64,000 bases of DNA from UBA2241 sp963777895. Lineage in GTDB: Bacteria; Actinomycetota; Thermoleophilia; UBA2241. The notes under the pieces were generated by a model. That model was not told where the DNA came from. It made no database searches and worked only from the letters and a program-made list of their open reading frames with translations. Within the stretch, counting starts at the first letter, position 1, and the number at the start of each line of letters is the position of its first letter. The stretch spans positions 248,001 to 312,000 of the forward strand of contig CAVZSF010000004.1 in NCBI GenBank assembly GCA_963777895.1, given 5' to 3'. A program made the translations under genes and the position numbers. Positions 54,843 to 64,000 of this stretch are shown here, in pieces.

Positions 54843-56087
54843 ATGCGCGAAGTCAACGTCGGCCACAAGAGCCTCGCCGACTACAGGACGATCGTCCCTC
54901 GCGAGCTGATGGACGAGATCGAGACCCTTGCCGCGCCGCTGCGCGGCAAGAAGGTGCTGCACGTGAACGCCACCGCCTTCGGCGGCGGCGTGGCGGAGAT
55001 CCTCTACACCCTGGTCCCGCTCGCCGCCGACGTCGGGCTCGACGTGCAGTGGCGCATCCTGTCGGCCCCGCCGGAGTTCTTCACGATCACGAAGAGCTTC
55101 CACAACGGCCTGCAGGGACGCCCCGTGGACATCAGCAAGGCGGTGCGGGACGGCTACGAGGTGATCGCCGCGGCGAACGTCGAAGAGCTGCAGTGCGACT
55201 ACGACTTCATCATGATCCACGATCCTCAGCCGCTGCCCATGCGGCGCTTCGCCGGACCGTGCGAGAAGACGAAGTGGATCTGGCGCTGCCACATCGACAC
55301 CTCCACGCCCGACCCCGGCCTCTACGACTACCTGCTGCCGTTCATCGACGAGTACGACGCCGCCATCTACACGATGCCGCAGTACGTGCCCGAAGGGCTC
55401 AGCGTGCCCGTCGTGGAGATCGCCCCGACCATCGACCCGCTGGCGCCGAAGAACATGGCGCTGTCGCGCGAGGACGCCCGTTACATCGTGCGCCAGTTCG
55501 GCGTCGACGTCGGGCGTCCCCTGCTCTTGCAGGTCTCGCGCTTCGACCCGTGGAAGGACCCGCTCGGGGTGGTGGACGTCTACCGCATCGTCAAGGAGCA
55601 GGTGCCCGGCATCCAGCTCGCGCTGCTGGGCTCGATGGCGAGCGACGACCCGGAAGGCTGGGAGTACCTCGAGAAGGTCATCGACTACGTCGACGAGGAC
55701 CCGGACGTCTTCATCCTGTCGAACCTCGACAACGTCGGATCGGTCGAGATCAACGCCTTCCAGTCGTACGCCGACGTCGTGATGCAGAAGTCGACGCGGG
55801 AGGGCTTCGGCCTGACGGTGACGGAGGCCCTGTGGAAGGCGCGCCCGACGATCGGCGGCGACGTGGGCGGCATCCCCCTGCAGATCACGGACGGGGTGAC
55901 GGGCTACCTGGTCGATTCGGTGGAGGAGTGCGCGCGGCGCTGCCTCGACGTGCTGAGGGAGCCGGAGCGGCACCACGAGATGGCGCTGCTCGGCAAGGAG
56001 AAGGTGCGGCATGAGTTCCTGACGCCGCGCCTGCTGCGCGACGAGCTGAAGCTGTTCAACCGGCTGCAGGACGGGACGGCGTCGTAG
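54843..56087 (+). CDS. treT: Trehalose synthase TreT (GT4 glycosyltransferase)
   Basis: 414 residues. TreT makes trehalose from a nucleoside diphosphate glucose and glucose. The N-terminal half shows VLHVNATAFGGGVAEILYTL and WRCHIDTSTPDPGLYDYLLP; the C-terminal half has LLQVSRFDPWKDPLGVVDVY and the E-x7-E motif in STREGFGLTVTEALWKARP. The nearest family is TreT rather than plain GT4. ATG 54843 follows GGAGGTCGG. Confidence 0.88.
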   Translation: MREVNVGHKSLADYRTIVPRELMDEIETLAAPLRGKKVLHVNATAFGGGVAEILYTLVPLAADVGLDVQWRILSAPPEFFTITKSFHNGLQGRPVDISKAVRDGYEVIAAANVEELQCDYDFIMIHDPQPLPMRRFAGPCEKTKWIWRCHIDTSTPDPGLYDYLLPFIDEYDAAIYTMPQYVPEGLSVPVVEIAPTIDPLAPKNMALSREDARYIVRQFGVDVGRPLLLQVSRFDPWKDPLGVVDVYRIVKEQVPGIQLALLGSMASDDPEGWEYLEKVIDYVDEDPDVFILSNLDNVGSVEINAFQSYADVVMQKSTREGFGLTVTEALWKARPTIGGDVGGIPLQITDGVTGYLVDSVEECARRCLDVLREPERHHEMALLGKEKVRHEFLTPRLLRDELKLFNRLQDGTAS

Positions 56088-56155
56088 CCGGGCGGAGGCG
56101 CGGCGCGGTGGCGCGGCGCGACGGTGTCGCGGGAGCGGCGCGAAGGGAGGGCGAG

Positions 56156-57700
56156 GTGAGCGAGGGGGGTCCACGGCGAACCTGGCAGCTCGTCGTCGCC
56201 GCGAACCGGGGGCCGGTCTCGTTTCGCAGCGACCCGTCGGGCGAGCCCATCGTGACGCGCGGGCCCGGCGGCCTCGTGACGGTGCTCTCCGAGCTGTTGC
56301 GCAAGCACCCCGGCACCTGGGTCGCGGCCGCGCACGGCGAGGAGGAGATGCGGCTGGCGGAGGCTGGGAGGGGCTGCGAGATCGGGCTCGACGGCGAGGC
56401 CTACCGCCTGCGGTACGTCGCCGTCGAGCCCGAGGCCTACCACCAGTACTACAACATCATCGCCAACCCCATCCTGTGGTTCATCCAGCACTACCTGTGG
56501 GACTTGGGCTGGCATCCCGACATCCGGGAGAACGAGACCGATGCCTGGCGGGACGGCTACCTCGTGGTGAACCGGCTCTTCGCCGACGCCGTGGTGGCCG
56601 AGTTGCGGGAGGGGGCGGGACAGGGTGCCGAGGCCGAGGCAGCGCGCATGACCGGCGCCGGCGGAGCCGCAGGCTCAGCCGCCGGCGCCACCCCGCTCGT
56701 CATGCTCCACGACTACCACCTCTATCGTGTGGCGCCCCAAGTGCGCGCCGCTGCCCCGGACGCCTTCCTGCAGCAGTTCGTGCACATCCCCTGGGCGCAG
56801 TCCGACTCGTGGCGCGTGCTGCCCGACGACATGCGCCGCGCCGTCTTCGAGGGCCTGCTCGGCAACGACATCGTCGCCTTCCACACCGAGCACTACGTGC
56901 AGAACTTCCTGCGCGGTTGCGAGGAGGTGCTCGACCTCGAGGTCGACACGCGGCGCCGCACGGTGACCGTGGACGGCCGCGAGGTGTGGGCGCGTGCCTA
57001 CCCCGTCTCGATCGACCCGGCGTCGCTGCGCGCCGCCGCCACGTCGGAGCGCGCGCTCGTGGCCGAGCGCGCGCTCCTGCAGCGGCGGCGCGAGCATCTG
57101 CTTCTGCGCGTCGACCGGCTCGACCCGTCCAAGAACGTGATCCGCGGCTTCGTCGCCTTCGGGCGCTTCCTCGAGCTCCACCCCGAGTTCCTCGAGCGCA
57201 TTACCTTCCTGGCCCTGCTGCAGCCCTCACGCGAGGACGTGGAGGAGTACGTCCTCTACCGCGAGCGCGTGGAGCGCATCGTGGCCGACATCAACACGCA
57301 GTACGGCACGCCGGACTGGATGCCCATCGATTTGCGCATCCAGGACGACTTCCCGGTCACGCTCGCCGCGTACGCCAACTACGACGCCCTGCTCGTCAAC
57401 GCGATCAGCGACGGCATGAACCTGGTGGCCAAGGAAGGGCCGATCCTCAACCGGGGCGCCGGCGTGCTGATCCTCTCGGAACACGCCGGCGCCCACGAAG
57501 AGCTCGGCGCCTTCGCGCTGGGCGTGAACCCCTTCGACATCGAGCAGCAGGCGGCCGCGATCCACGCGGCGCTCACGATGCCCGAGGCCGAGCGCCGCGA
57601 GCGCGCGGAGCAGCTGCGGCGCGTGGTCGAGGGCAACAGCATCGAGAAGTGGGTCGCGGCCCAGTTCGCCGACATCGAGGCGAAGCTGGCGCAGGGCTAG
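56156..57700 (+). CDS. otsA: Trehalose-6-phosphate synthase-like GT20 enzyme
   Basis: 514 residues. The start WQLVVAANRGPVSFRSDPSG with GPGGLVTVLSELLRKHPGTW, then VMLHDYHLYRVAPQVRAAAP, IVAFHTEHYVQNFLRGCEEV, VDRLDPSKNVIRGFVAFGRF and NAISDGMNLVAKEGPILNRG, follow the OtsA order. It may make trehalose 6-phosphate or a related glucosyl-phosphate such as glucosylglycerol phosphate. No OtsB phosphatase gene is seen. GTG 56156 has GGGAGGGCGAG ahead. Confidence 0.85.
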   Translation: MSEGGPRRTWQLVVAANRGPVSFRSDPSGEPIVTRGPGGLVTVLSELLRKHPGTWVAAAHGEEEMRLAEAGRGCEIGLDGEAYRLRYVAVEPEAYHQYYNIIANPILWFIQHYLWDLGWHPDIRENETDAWRDGYLVVNRLFADAVVAELREGAGQGAEAEAARMTGAGGAAGSAAGATPLVMLHDYHLYRVAPQVRAAAPDAFLQQFVHIPWAQSDSWRVLPDDMRRAVFEGLLGNDIVAFHTEHYVQNFLRGCEEVLDLEVDTRRRTVTVDGREVWARAYPVSIDPASLRAAATSERALVAERALLQRRREHLLLRVDRLDPSKNVIRGFVAFGRFLELHPEFLERITFLALLQPSREDVEEYVLYRERVERIVADINTQYGTPDWMPIDLRIQDDFPVTLAAYANYDALLVNAISDGMNLVAKEGPILNRGAGVLILSEHAGAHEELGAFALGVNPFDIEQQAAAIHAALTMPEAERRERAEQLRRVVEGNSIEKWVAAQFADIEAKLAQG

Positions 57701-57791
57701 CAGTAGAAGCGACGGGCGGCCTCGGGTGCGGCTTGTCCAGAACGACGACGCGACGGCGGAGTGCTGCGCGCTCGCCGAAGGCGGCCGGCGG

Positions 57792-59213
57792 TCAGGCAGT
57801 CGTCTTAGGCCGCGACCGGAGCGCCCGTCCCGCGAACTCCCTGAGCCTGCGCAGGTGCGTCCGGTTGCGGGCGTCGCGGTACCACATGCGGGCGTACCAC
57901 CACATCCAGCCGTACTCGAGCATTCGGTTCCAGCTCCAGTTGTCACGGTGCCAGAACCAGTGGTGGAAGGCGCGCACCGGGCGCAGCGTGTAGTAGAAGC
58001 GGCGGTTGGCGCGCAGGGTCTCGCGCATGAGTCTGTCGGGCCGCATCTGCTTGGGCGCGAACACCACGTGCTGCGCGTCGTAGAGGCGCCAGTCGCGCTC
58101 GATGATGCGGCCCTCGGCGTCGAGCGCGGCGAACTGCTGCGTGCCCGGCAGCGGCGTGAGGATGTTGAGCATCACCGTGTCGATGCCGTTGCGCAGGGCG
58201 AACGAGACCGTCTCGCGGACGTGGCTCGGCTTGTCGGTGTCGGCCCCCAGCACGAACATGCCGTGGCTGCGGATGCCGTAGTCGTGGAGCGTCCCGATGG
58301 CACGCTCGATGTCGGCGACGCTCTGCGACTTCTCGAAGCTGTCGAGCGTCGCCTGGTCGACCGACTCGAGGCCGAGGGCGACGAAGTCGGCTCCCGAGGC
58401 CCGCATCAGCTCGAGCAGCTCCTGGTCGCGGACCACGTCGGTGCGCACCTGCGCCCCCCAGGGCACCGTGATGCCTTCGGCGATCATGAGGCGGAGCAGC
58501 TCCTTGAGACGCTTCTTGTTGGCGGCGAAGTTGTCGTCGTAGAAGAAGATGCGCCGCGGCTGCTTCTGCTTGATCTCGGCGACCACGTTCTCGGCGCTGC
58601 GGAACCGGTACTTCTTGCCGAACATCGCCGTCACCGAGCAGAAGGTGCAGTCGAAGGGACAACCCCAGCTCGTCATGATGGGGACGTTCGTCAGGCGCTC
58701 GTGTCCATCGATCAGGGTGAGGTCGGGGACGGGGAGCTGGTCGAGGTCGGGACAGGGCGGGCGGATCTCGTTGTGGACGGTCTCGCCGTCGGCGCGGTAC
58801 GAGAGGCCGCGGATGTCCTCGAGACGGTGGCCGTTGGAGAGGGCGGCGATGAGCTCGAGCATGAGCGCCTCGCCGCCCTCGCCGCGCGCCACGTAGTCGG
58901 CGTGCTGCAGGGCCTCGTCCGGCAGGAAGGTCACGTGCGAGCCACCCAGGATCACGGGCAGGTCCCGGCTCCGCAGGGCGTCCGCGATCTGATATGTCTC
59001 GGGCGTGGTCGAGGTCGTGCTCGAGAGCCCGACGAGGTCGGCGCTGTGGACGTCGCTCCAGTCGATCGGCGCGATCGCGGGCGCGTAGATGCGCACGTCG
59101 TGGCCCGCCTGCTTCAGCGCCGCGCCGATCATCGGCAGGCCGAGCCGCACGAAGTGCGAGGCCGACCACAGGTGCATGCTCGGCGCGTCTGGTTCGATCA
59201 GGCGGATCTTCAC
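57792..59213 (-). CDS. B12-binding domain radical SAM protein
   Basis: 473 residues. An N-terminal cobalamin-binding domain (GAALKQAGHDVRIYAPAIAP, SADLVGLSSTTSTTPETYQI, VILGGSHVTFLPDEAL) precedes a radical SAM domain with the cluster motif SWGCPFDCTFCSVTAMFGKK (C-x3-C-x2-C), DDNFAANKKRLKELLRLM and LGLESVDQATLDSFEK. The C-terminal tail is rich in Trp and Tyr. Substrate unknown; hopanoid, lipid or sugar modification are typical roles. ATG 59213; it is encoded opposite to otsA. Confidence 0.9.
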   Translation of the reverse strand: MKIRLIEPDAPSMHLWSASHFVRLGLPMIGAALKQAGHDVRIYAPAIAPIDWSDVHSADLVGLSSTTSTTPETYQIADALRSRDLPVILGGSHVTFLPDEALQHADYVARGEGGEALMLELIAALSNGHRLEDIRGLSYRADGETVHNEIRPPCPDLDQLPVPDLTLIDGHERLTNVPIMTSWGCPFDCTFCSVTAMFGKKYRFRSAENVVAEIKQKQPRRIFFYDDNFAANKKRLKELLRLMIAEGITVPWGAQVRTDVVRDQELLELMRASGADFVALGLESVDQATLDSFEKSQSVADIERAIGTLHDYGIRSHGMFVLGADTDKPSHVRETVSFALRNGIDTVMLNILTPLPGTQQFAALDAEGRIIERDWRLYDAQHVVFAPKQMRPDRLMRETLRANRRFYYTLRPVRAFHHWFWHRDNWSWNRMLEYGWMWWYARMWYRDARNRTHLRRLREFAGRALRSRPKTTA

Positions 59214-59226
59214 TCGTCGGCTCCGA

Positions 59227-60249
59227 TCAGCTGAGCAGCCGTTGGTAGACCGTTTCGTAGTCTTCCGCCATGCGGGCGACGCTGAAACGGTCCGCCACGG
59301 CCGCGCGGCAGGCGGCGGGGTCGATCTCGTCGATCCGTTCCACCGCGGCCACCAGCCCGTCCAGGTCGTCCCTGACGAAGCCGTTCACGCCCTCGTCGAC
59401 CACCTCGGGTACCGAACCGTTGCGCAGGGCGAGCACGGGGGTGCCGGAGGCCATCGCCTCGATCATCACGATGCCGAACGGCTCCGGCCACAGGATGGGG
59501 AAGACGAAGGCGCGCGCCCCCGCGAAGAGCTCGCGCTTCTCGTCGTCGGAGACCTCGCCGAGGAAGACGATCTGGTCGCCGTCCACGTGGGGCGCCACCT
59601 CGCGCTCGTAGTAGTCGCGGTACCAGTCCTGGACGACCCCGGCCATCACGAGCCTGCTGTCGGTGCGCTTCGCGAGCTCGATCGCCAGATGGAAGCCCTT
59701 CTCGTGGCAGACGCGCCCGAAGGCGAGCAGGTAGTCGTTCTTCTGCTCGCGGTAGGGCCAGCCGTCGATCGGCAGGGCGTTGTAGACGGTGCCCGCCCAG
59801 CGCATGTCGGGCGGGCCGAGGGTGCGCTGGAAGTCGCTGATGCTCACGTAGGCGACGGCCTGGGAGAACTGCTTGTAGAAGGGCAGGGAGACGTCGTCGA
59901 AGGCGCAGTGGACGGTGTGCGCCATGCGCGGGCGCAGGTCCGTGGCGAAGGCGACGGCGAGGAAGCCGGAGTGGTCGTGCACGAGGTCGAAGCCGCCGTC
60001 GCGGATCTCGTCGAGGGCCCAGGCCACGTGACGAGCGTCGAAGGCGGTGACGCCGAGCCTGCCCGGCATACCGGCGTCGAAGAGTGAGTGGAGGGTCGCG
60101 TCGGTGCGCGAGTCGCGCGTGGCGTAGAGGTGCACGTCGTGGCCGCGGGCGACGAGGCCGTCGCAGAGGTGCTTGACCACCCACTCCGTGCCGCCGTAGC
60201 CGGCCGGCGGTACGGCGATCCAGGGGGGGGCGAGCTGCGCGATCTTCAT
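59227..60249 (-). CDS. GT4-family glycosyltransferase
   Basis: 340 residues. MKIAQLAPPWIAVPPAGYGG then TEWVVKHLCDGLVARGHDVH form the acceptor domain; LLAFGRVCHEKGFHLAIELA and PILWPEPFGIVMIEAMASGT contain the nucleotide-sugar site with the E-x7-E motif. GSVPEVVDEGVNGFV ends the core. It probably works with the neighbouring radical SAM protein on an envelope glycan or glycolipid. ATG 60249; 13 bp ahead of the radical SAM gene. Confidence 0.88.
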   Translation of the reverse strand: MKIAQLAPPWIAVPPAGYGGTEWVVKHLCDGLVARGHDVHLYATRDSRTDATLHSLFDAGMPGRLGVTAFDARHVAWALDEIRDGGFDLVHDHSGFLAVAFATDLRPRMAHTVHCAFDDVSLPFYKQFSQAVAYVSISDFQRTLGPPDMRWAGTVYNALPIDGWPYREQKNDYLLAFGRVCHEKGFHLAIELAKRTDSRLVMAGVVQDWYRDYYEREVAPHVDGDQIVFLGEVSDDEKRELFAGARAFVFPILWPEPFGIVMIEAMASGTPVLALRNGSVPEVVDEGVNGFVRDDLDGLVAAVERIDEIDPAACRAAVADRFSVARMAEDYETVYQRLLS

Positions 60250-60402
60250 GGAAGGCATTCTATGCCCCCTCCTCTTGGCACGCTCGGGGCGCGAGTAGAG
60301 TCGGACGCGTCCTACCGGACGGCCGCGGCGACGGCCGGCCGTCCTGAAGCTCGGGCACGGGGCGACCCGTCCCGCCTCAGCCGTCGACAGGGAGTCAGCG
60401 CC

Positions 60403-61614
60403 ATGATCCTGTACCTGGACTGCAGCAGCGGCATCAGCGGCGACATGCTGGTCGCCGCCCTGCTCGGCGTGGCGGGCGCCACGCCCGAAGAGCCGGGACC
60501 TCTGGACGAGCTCGTGCGCCCGGCGCTGAAGGCGGCCGGCGTCGACCCGCGCCTGGTGCAGCTGTCGCAGGTCAGGCGCGGCGGTATCGCCGGCCTCACC
60601 TTCACCGTCGGCGAGGCCAACGGCTTCGCCAGCTTCGACGAGCTGATCGTCGCGATGTACGCGTCGAAGGTGGCCGAGCCCGTGGCCGACGCCGTGGCCG
60701 CGGTCGCCAAACGGATGCAGGCCGCCGAGCGCGAGGTGCACGCCGAGCAGGAGGAGCACCTCCACGAGCTCGCCGGCATCGACACGGCGGCCGACCTCAT
60801 CGCCGCCGCCGTGCTGCTGCACCACCTCAAGCCGGACAAGGTCGTGGCGACCGCCCCGGCACTGGGCAGTGGCAGCGTCGAGACCAGGCACGGCACCGTG
60901 TCGGTGCCGGCGCCGGCCGTGCTTCTGATGCTGCGCGACGTGGTCACGGCCGGGGGCGCAGCCGTCGCCGGCTCGGAGGGCATCGAGCTGACCACGCCGA
61001 CGGGCGCCGCCCTCTACGCGGAGTTCGTCGCCGAGGTCGCGCCGTTCCCGGCCGGCCGCATCGTGGCCAGCGCGACCGGCGCGGGCACGCGTGAGGTGCC
61101 CGGCCGCGCCAACGTCCTGCGCGCCGTCCTCGTCGACGAGGCCGCGGCCACGGGGGGCCACGGACCGGGCGAGCACGTGCTGCTCGAGACCAACATCGAC
61201 GACACGACGCCGGAGGTGCTCGCCTACGCCGCGGAGATGCTGCGGGAGGCGGGCGCCGTCGACGTGTGGACGACGCCGGCCCTCATGAAGAAGGGCCGGC
61301 CCGGCGTCGTCCTGCACGTCCTGGCGCCCGCCGCCGATCTCGACCGCCTCGCCGCGCTCGTGGTGGCCGAGACGACCACCTTCGGCCTGCGCGTGCTGCC
61401 CGTCGGGCGCTGGTACGCCGACGAACGCCGCGAGACGGTGAAGATCGCCGGTAAGGCGGTCGGCGTGCGGCTCGCCTTCGCCGATGACCGGCTCGTCACC
61501 GTCTCGCCGGAGTTCGACGACTGCGCCGCCGTGGCGGCCAAGGTCGGCCGCCCCGTCAAGGTCGTCTACGAGGCGGCCCAGGCCGCGGCCCGCAAGAAGT
61601 TCAGCCCGTCCTGA
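60403..61614 (+). CDS. larC: Nickel-pincer cofactor biosynthesis protein LarC
   Basis: 403 residues. ILYLDCSSGISGDMLVAALL is the family start; EEHLHELAGIDTAADLIAAA carries conserved histidines, GIELTTPTGAALYAEFVAEV and LLETNIDDTTPEVLAYAAEM follow, and KAVGVRLAFADDRLVTVSPE lies in the C-terminal ferredoxin-like domain. LarC inserts nickel into the pyridinium cofactor used by lactate racemase and relatives. larB, larE and a larA-like racemase are not in the window. Confidence 0.9.
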   Translation: MILYLDCSSGISGDMLVAALLGVAGATPEEPGPLDELVRPALKAAGVDPRLVQLSQVRRGGIAGLTFTVGEANGFASFDELIVAMYASKVAEPVADAVAAVAKRMQAAEREVHAEQEEHLHELAGIDTAADLIAAAVLLHHLKPDKVVATAPALGSGSVETRHGTVSVPAPAVLLMLRDVVTAGGAAVAGSEGIELTTPTGAALYAEFVAEVAPFPAGRIVASATGAGTREVPGRANVLRAVLVDEAAATGGHGPGEHVLLETNIDDTTPEVLAYAAEMLREAGAVDVWTTPALMKKGRPGVVLHVLAPAADLDRLAALVVAETTTFGLRVLPVGRWYADERRETVKIAGKAVGVRLAFADDRLVTVSPEFDDCAAVAAKVGRPVKVVYEAAQAAARKKFSPS

Positions 61615-61951
61615 GGTCTGCGGCGCCGCCGCCCGGCATCGCCCCGGCCGCGCCAGCAAACTTGCACTTTCGCGCACAAGCGCCGCAGGTTGCGTCGGGA
61701 CGGCCTCTCGATTCATCCATACGGATGACAAAAAGACAGCGTTTCAGCAGGGGATTCGCACGAATCGCGCGAGCCACGGTCGATTCGGCCCCGGATTGAC
61801 CCCCTTCTCGACGCGCCGGTAGAATCGGCGCCGTGGAGAGGAGCCGGACACGGCCTTCCGCACCGGCGCGAACACCCCCCGGATGCATCTCGTGCCCGCC
61901 CCTCCCTTCTCCACATACGCGCGTGGCACAGTGGTCCGAGAGGAGGACGCG

Positions 61952-63664
61952 TTGACGTTGAAGATGCAGCGGAAGTCCCCAGTCCCCAAGGACATCGAGA
62001 TCGCCCAGGAGGCGACGCTCGCGCCGATCCAGGAGATCGCCGCGAAGGCGGGCATCCTGGACGACGAGCTCGAGCTCTACGGGCGCTACAAGGCCAAGAT
62101 CGACTACATGGCCGTCCTCGAGCGCCTCAAGGACGCGCCCGACGGCAAGATCATCAACGTGACGGCCATCACGCCGACGCCGCTGGGTGAGGGCAAGACG
62201 GTCACCGCCGTCGGCCTCGCTGAATCGATGAACGCCATCGGCATAGACACGATGCTGGCCCTGCGCGAGCCGTCGCTCGGCCCGGTCTTCGGGATCAAGG
62301 GCGGCGCCGCCGGCGGCGGTTACTCGCAGCTCATCCCCATGGAGGACCTCAACCTCCACTTCACCGGCGACATCCACGCGGTCGGCACGGCCAACAACCT
62401 GCTCGCCGCCATGGTCGACAGCCACCTCATGCACGGCAACGAGCTCGAGATCGATCCCCTCACCATCTCGTGGCGGCGCTGTGTCGACCTCAACGACCGC
62501 GCCATGCGCGAGATCGTCAACGGCCTCGGCGGGCGCCTCAACGGCCTTCCCCGCCAGACCGGCTACGACATCACGGTGGCCAGCGAGGTCATGGCCATCC
62601 TCGGCCTCGCCACGTCGCTCAAGGACCTGCGCGAGCGGCTCGGCCGCATCACCTTCGGCTACAGCAAGTCGGGCAAGCCGCTGACGGCCGACGACATCGG
62701 CGCCGGCGGCGCCATGACGGTGCTCCTCAAGGACGCCATCAAGCCCAACATCATGCAGACGCTCGAGGGCAACGCCGCCCTCATCCACGCCGGCCCCTTC
62801 GCCAACATCGCCCAGGGCAACAACTCGATCATCGCCGACAAGGTCGCCATGAAGCTCAGCGACTACGTCGTCACCGAGAGCGGCTTCGCCGCCGACCTCG
62901 GCTCCGAGAAGTTCATGGACATCATCTGCCGCTACGGCGGCTTCGCGCCCAGCGCCGTGGTCATCACGTGCACGATGCGCGCCCTCAAGATGCACGGCGG
63001 CCTGCCGGTCGATCCCGAGCTCCTGAAGGCCGAGAACAACGAGGCGCTCACCAAGGGCTGCGAGAACCTCGCCAAGCAGATCGAGAACATGAAGCTCTTC
63101 GGCCTGCCGGTCGTGGTCACGATCAACCGCTTCGCGTTCGACCGCGACACCGAGGTCGAGATCGTGCGCAAGGAGGCCATCGCGGCCGGCGCCGAAGACG
63201 CCGTGCCGATCAACGTGCACGCGCTCGGCGGCGACGGCGCCCAGGAGGCGGCCGAGATCGTCAAGGCGGCCGCCGACAAGGGCGGGGACTTCAAGTTCCT
63301 CTACCCGCTCGAGGCGTCCATCAAGGAGAAGATCGAGACCATCGCCACCAAGGTCTATGGCGCCGACGGTGTCGACTACCTGCCCGAGGCCGAGGCCAAG
63401 ATCAAGCAGTTCACCGAGCAGGGCCTCGACAAGCTCCCGCTCTGCATGGCCAAGACGCACCTCTCGCTGAGCCACGACCCGGCGCTCAAGGGCCGGCCGC
63501 GCGGCTTCCGCGTCCCGATCCGCGACATCCGGCCCGCCACCGGCGCCGGCTATCTGTATCCGCTGCTCGGCGAGATGCGTACCATGCCCGGCCTGGCCAA
63601 GCGGCCGGCGGCCGTGGATGTCGACATCGACGTCGAGACCGGCCGTATCATCGGCCTGTTCTAG
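61952..63664 (+). CDS. fhs: Formate-tetrahydrofolate ligase
   Basis: 570 residues. IEIAQEATLAPIQEIAAKAG is the N terminus; the ATP-binding site is TPTPLGEGKTVTAVGLAESM; REPSLGPVFGIKGGAAGGGY, HFTGDIHAVGTANNLLAAMV and YGGFAPSAVVITCTMRALKM are well conserved. It makes 10-formyl-THF from formate and ATP. TTG 61952 behind GAGGAGG is the likely start; ATG 61964 is the alternative. Together with fchA it forms the C1 branch. Confidence 0.96.
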   Translation: MTLKMQRKSPVPKDIEIAQEATLAPIQEIAAKAGILDDELELYGRYKAKIDYMAVLERLKDAPDGKIINVTAITPTPLGEGKTVTAVGLAESMNAIGIDTMLALREPSLGPVFGIKGGAAGGGYSQLIPMEDLNLHFTGDIHAVGTANNLLAAMVDSHLMHGNELEIDPLTISWRRCVDLNDRAMREIVNGLGGRLNGLPRQTGYDITVASEVMAILGLATSLKDLRERLGRITFGYSKSGKPLTADDIGAGGAMTVLLKDAIKPNIMQTLEGNAALIHAGPFANIAQGNNSIIADKVAMKLSDYVVTESGFAADLGSEKFMDIICRYGGFAPSAVVITCTMRALKMHGGLPVDPELLKAENNEALTKGCENLAKQIENMKLFGLPVVVTINRFAFDRDTEVEIVRKEAIAAGAEDAVPINVHALGGDGAQEAAEIVKAAADKGGDFKFLYPLEASIKEKIETIATKVYGADGVDYLPEAEAKIKQFTEQGLDKLPLCMAKTHLSLSHDPALKGRPRGFRVPIRDIRPATGAGYLYPLLGEMRTMPGLAKRPAAVDVDIDVETGRIIGLF

Positions 63665-63681
63665 CTCAGACCTGCTCACCC

Positions 63682-63716
63682 CGGGGCGCCGGCTGCCTCA
63701 CGGCGCCGGCGCCCCG
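63682..63716 (+). terminator. Hairpin after fhs
   Basis: An 11-bp perfect stem (63682-63692 with 63706-63716) around a 13-base loop, 18 bp past the fhs stop. GC-rich without T-tract; may attenuate rather than end transcription, as fchA follows on the same strand. Confidence 0.6.
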
Positions 63717-63781
63717 CGGAGTCGCCCGGCGGCTCCGAAGGCCGGCGTCCAACGCCCGACCCTGACCACTTGGAGGTGCAC

Positions 63782-64000
63782 GTGGCTGACGAGCCCACCT
63801 ACTATCCCGGCGTCCCCCTGCGCGGCTACATGGACGCCGCCGCCTCGAACGCCCCGGCGCCGGGCGGCGGCAGCGTCTCGGCCACGGTCGGCGCGCTGGG
63901 CGCCGCGCTCGTGTCGATGGTGTGCAACCTGACCCTCGGCAAGGAGAAGTACGCGGCCGTCGAGGGTCAGGTCAAGGCGCTGGTCATGCAGGCCGAGCAA
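63782..64000 (+). CDS. fchA: Cyclodeaminase/cyclohydrolase family protein (methenyl-THF cyclohydrolase FchA-like), cut by window end
   Basis: The first 73 residues are visible: LRGYMDAAASNAPAPGGGSV and SATVGALGAALVSMVCNLTL match the start of the FTCD_C/FchA family, helical proteins that convert 5,10-methenyl-THF. GTG 63782 lies behind TTGGAGGTG. The place right after fhs, and the presence of 5-formyl-THF cyclo-ligase at 43697, support a folate role. The C-terminal two thirds lie beyond the window. Confidence 0.88.
   Translation, partial: MADEPTYYPGVPLRGYMDAAASNAPAPGGGSVSATVGALGAALVSMVCNLTLGKEKYAAVEGQVKALVMQAEQ

Overview
The window is high-GC DNA with many GTG and TTG starts. Its core gene set (greA, lysS, clpC, radA, carD, PIN/TRAM ATPase-like protein, ispD, ispF, tatA, rlmH, argS, fhs) fits an actinobacterium, perhaps of the Thermoleophilia type; that rank is my inference from gene content only. 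At least a dozen genes, including essential ones such as lysS, carry single-base frameshifts, often at runs of G or C. This looks more like an uncorrected long-read or metagenome assembly than like real gene loss, so frameshifted core genes are annotated here as genes.

Region 1 (1-1.8 kb) is core: the end of greA and lysS. Region 2 (2.0-16.7 kb) is a chromosomal integron. A tyrosine recombinase with the IntI-specific insert is followed on the same strand by a candidate attI and then by about 15 gene cassettes separated by attC sites, most of them 87 bp. The integrase and the cassettes point the same way, with attI at the 3' end of intI; this is the rare 'inverse' layout. Cassettes encode small membrane proteins, lipoproteins, an MDR-family reductase, three toxin-antitoxin pairs (HigBA, Phd/ParE, HicBA), a PfpI-MarR pair on the opposite strand and a methyltransferase. 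One attC is interrupted by an IS110-family element. Its non-coding left end has stem-loops, an 11-nt copy of the attC sequence at the insertion point and a 7-nt complement of its own left junction, which is the layout expected of a bridge RNA that guides insertion into attC. An IS30 element sits at its 3' end and has removed the right half of that attC.

Region 3 (16.7-32 kb) is accessory: a monooxygenase-like protein, an ABC exporter with PadR and DUF1048 partners, membrane proteins, a 2'-5' RNA ligase-like protein, two more MDR reductases, a YdcF-like protein, an immunity-like protein, a GNAT, an M24 peptidase and small DUF proteins. Three eroded attC-like remnants (22.6, 26.0 and 27.35 kb) suggest that the cassette array once reached this far.

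Region 4 (33-53.6 kb) is housekeeping: tag, clpC, radA, carD, PIN/TRAM, ispD-ispF, tatA, mobAB, an FMN reductase, 5-formyl-THF cyclo-ligase, a V4R-GGDEF protein, rlmH, argS, a BlaI-type repressor, a D-aminopeptidase, tRNA-Gly(CCC), a DtxR regulator with feoB, and an ECF sigma factor with a truncated partner. Region 5 (53.8-64 kb) holds a hydrolase, a trehalose/glycan cluster (TreT, an OtsA-like GT20 enzyme, a B12-binding radical SAM protein, a GT4 enzyme), larC, and one-carbon folate genes fhs and fchA (cut by the window end).
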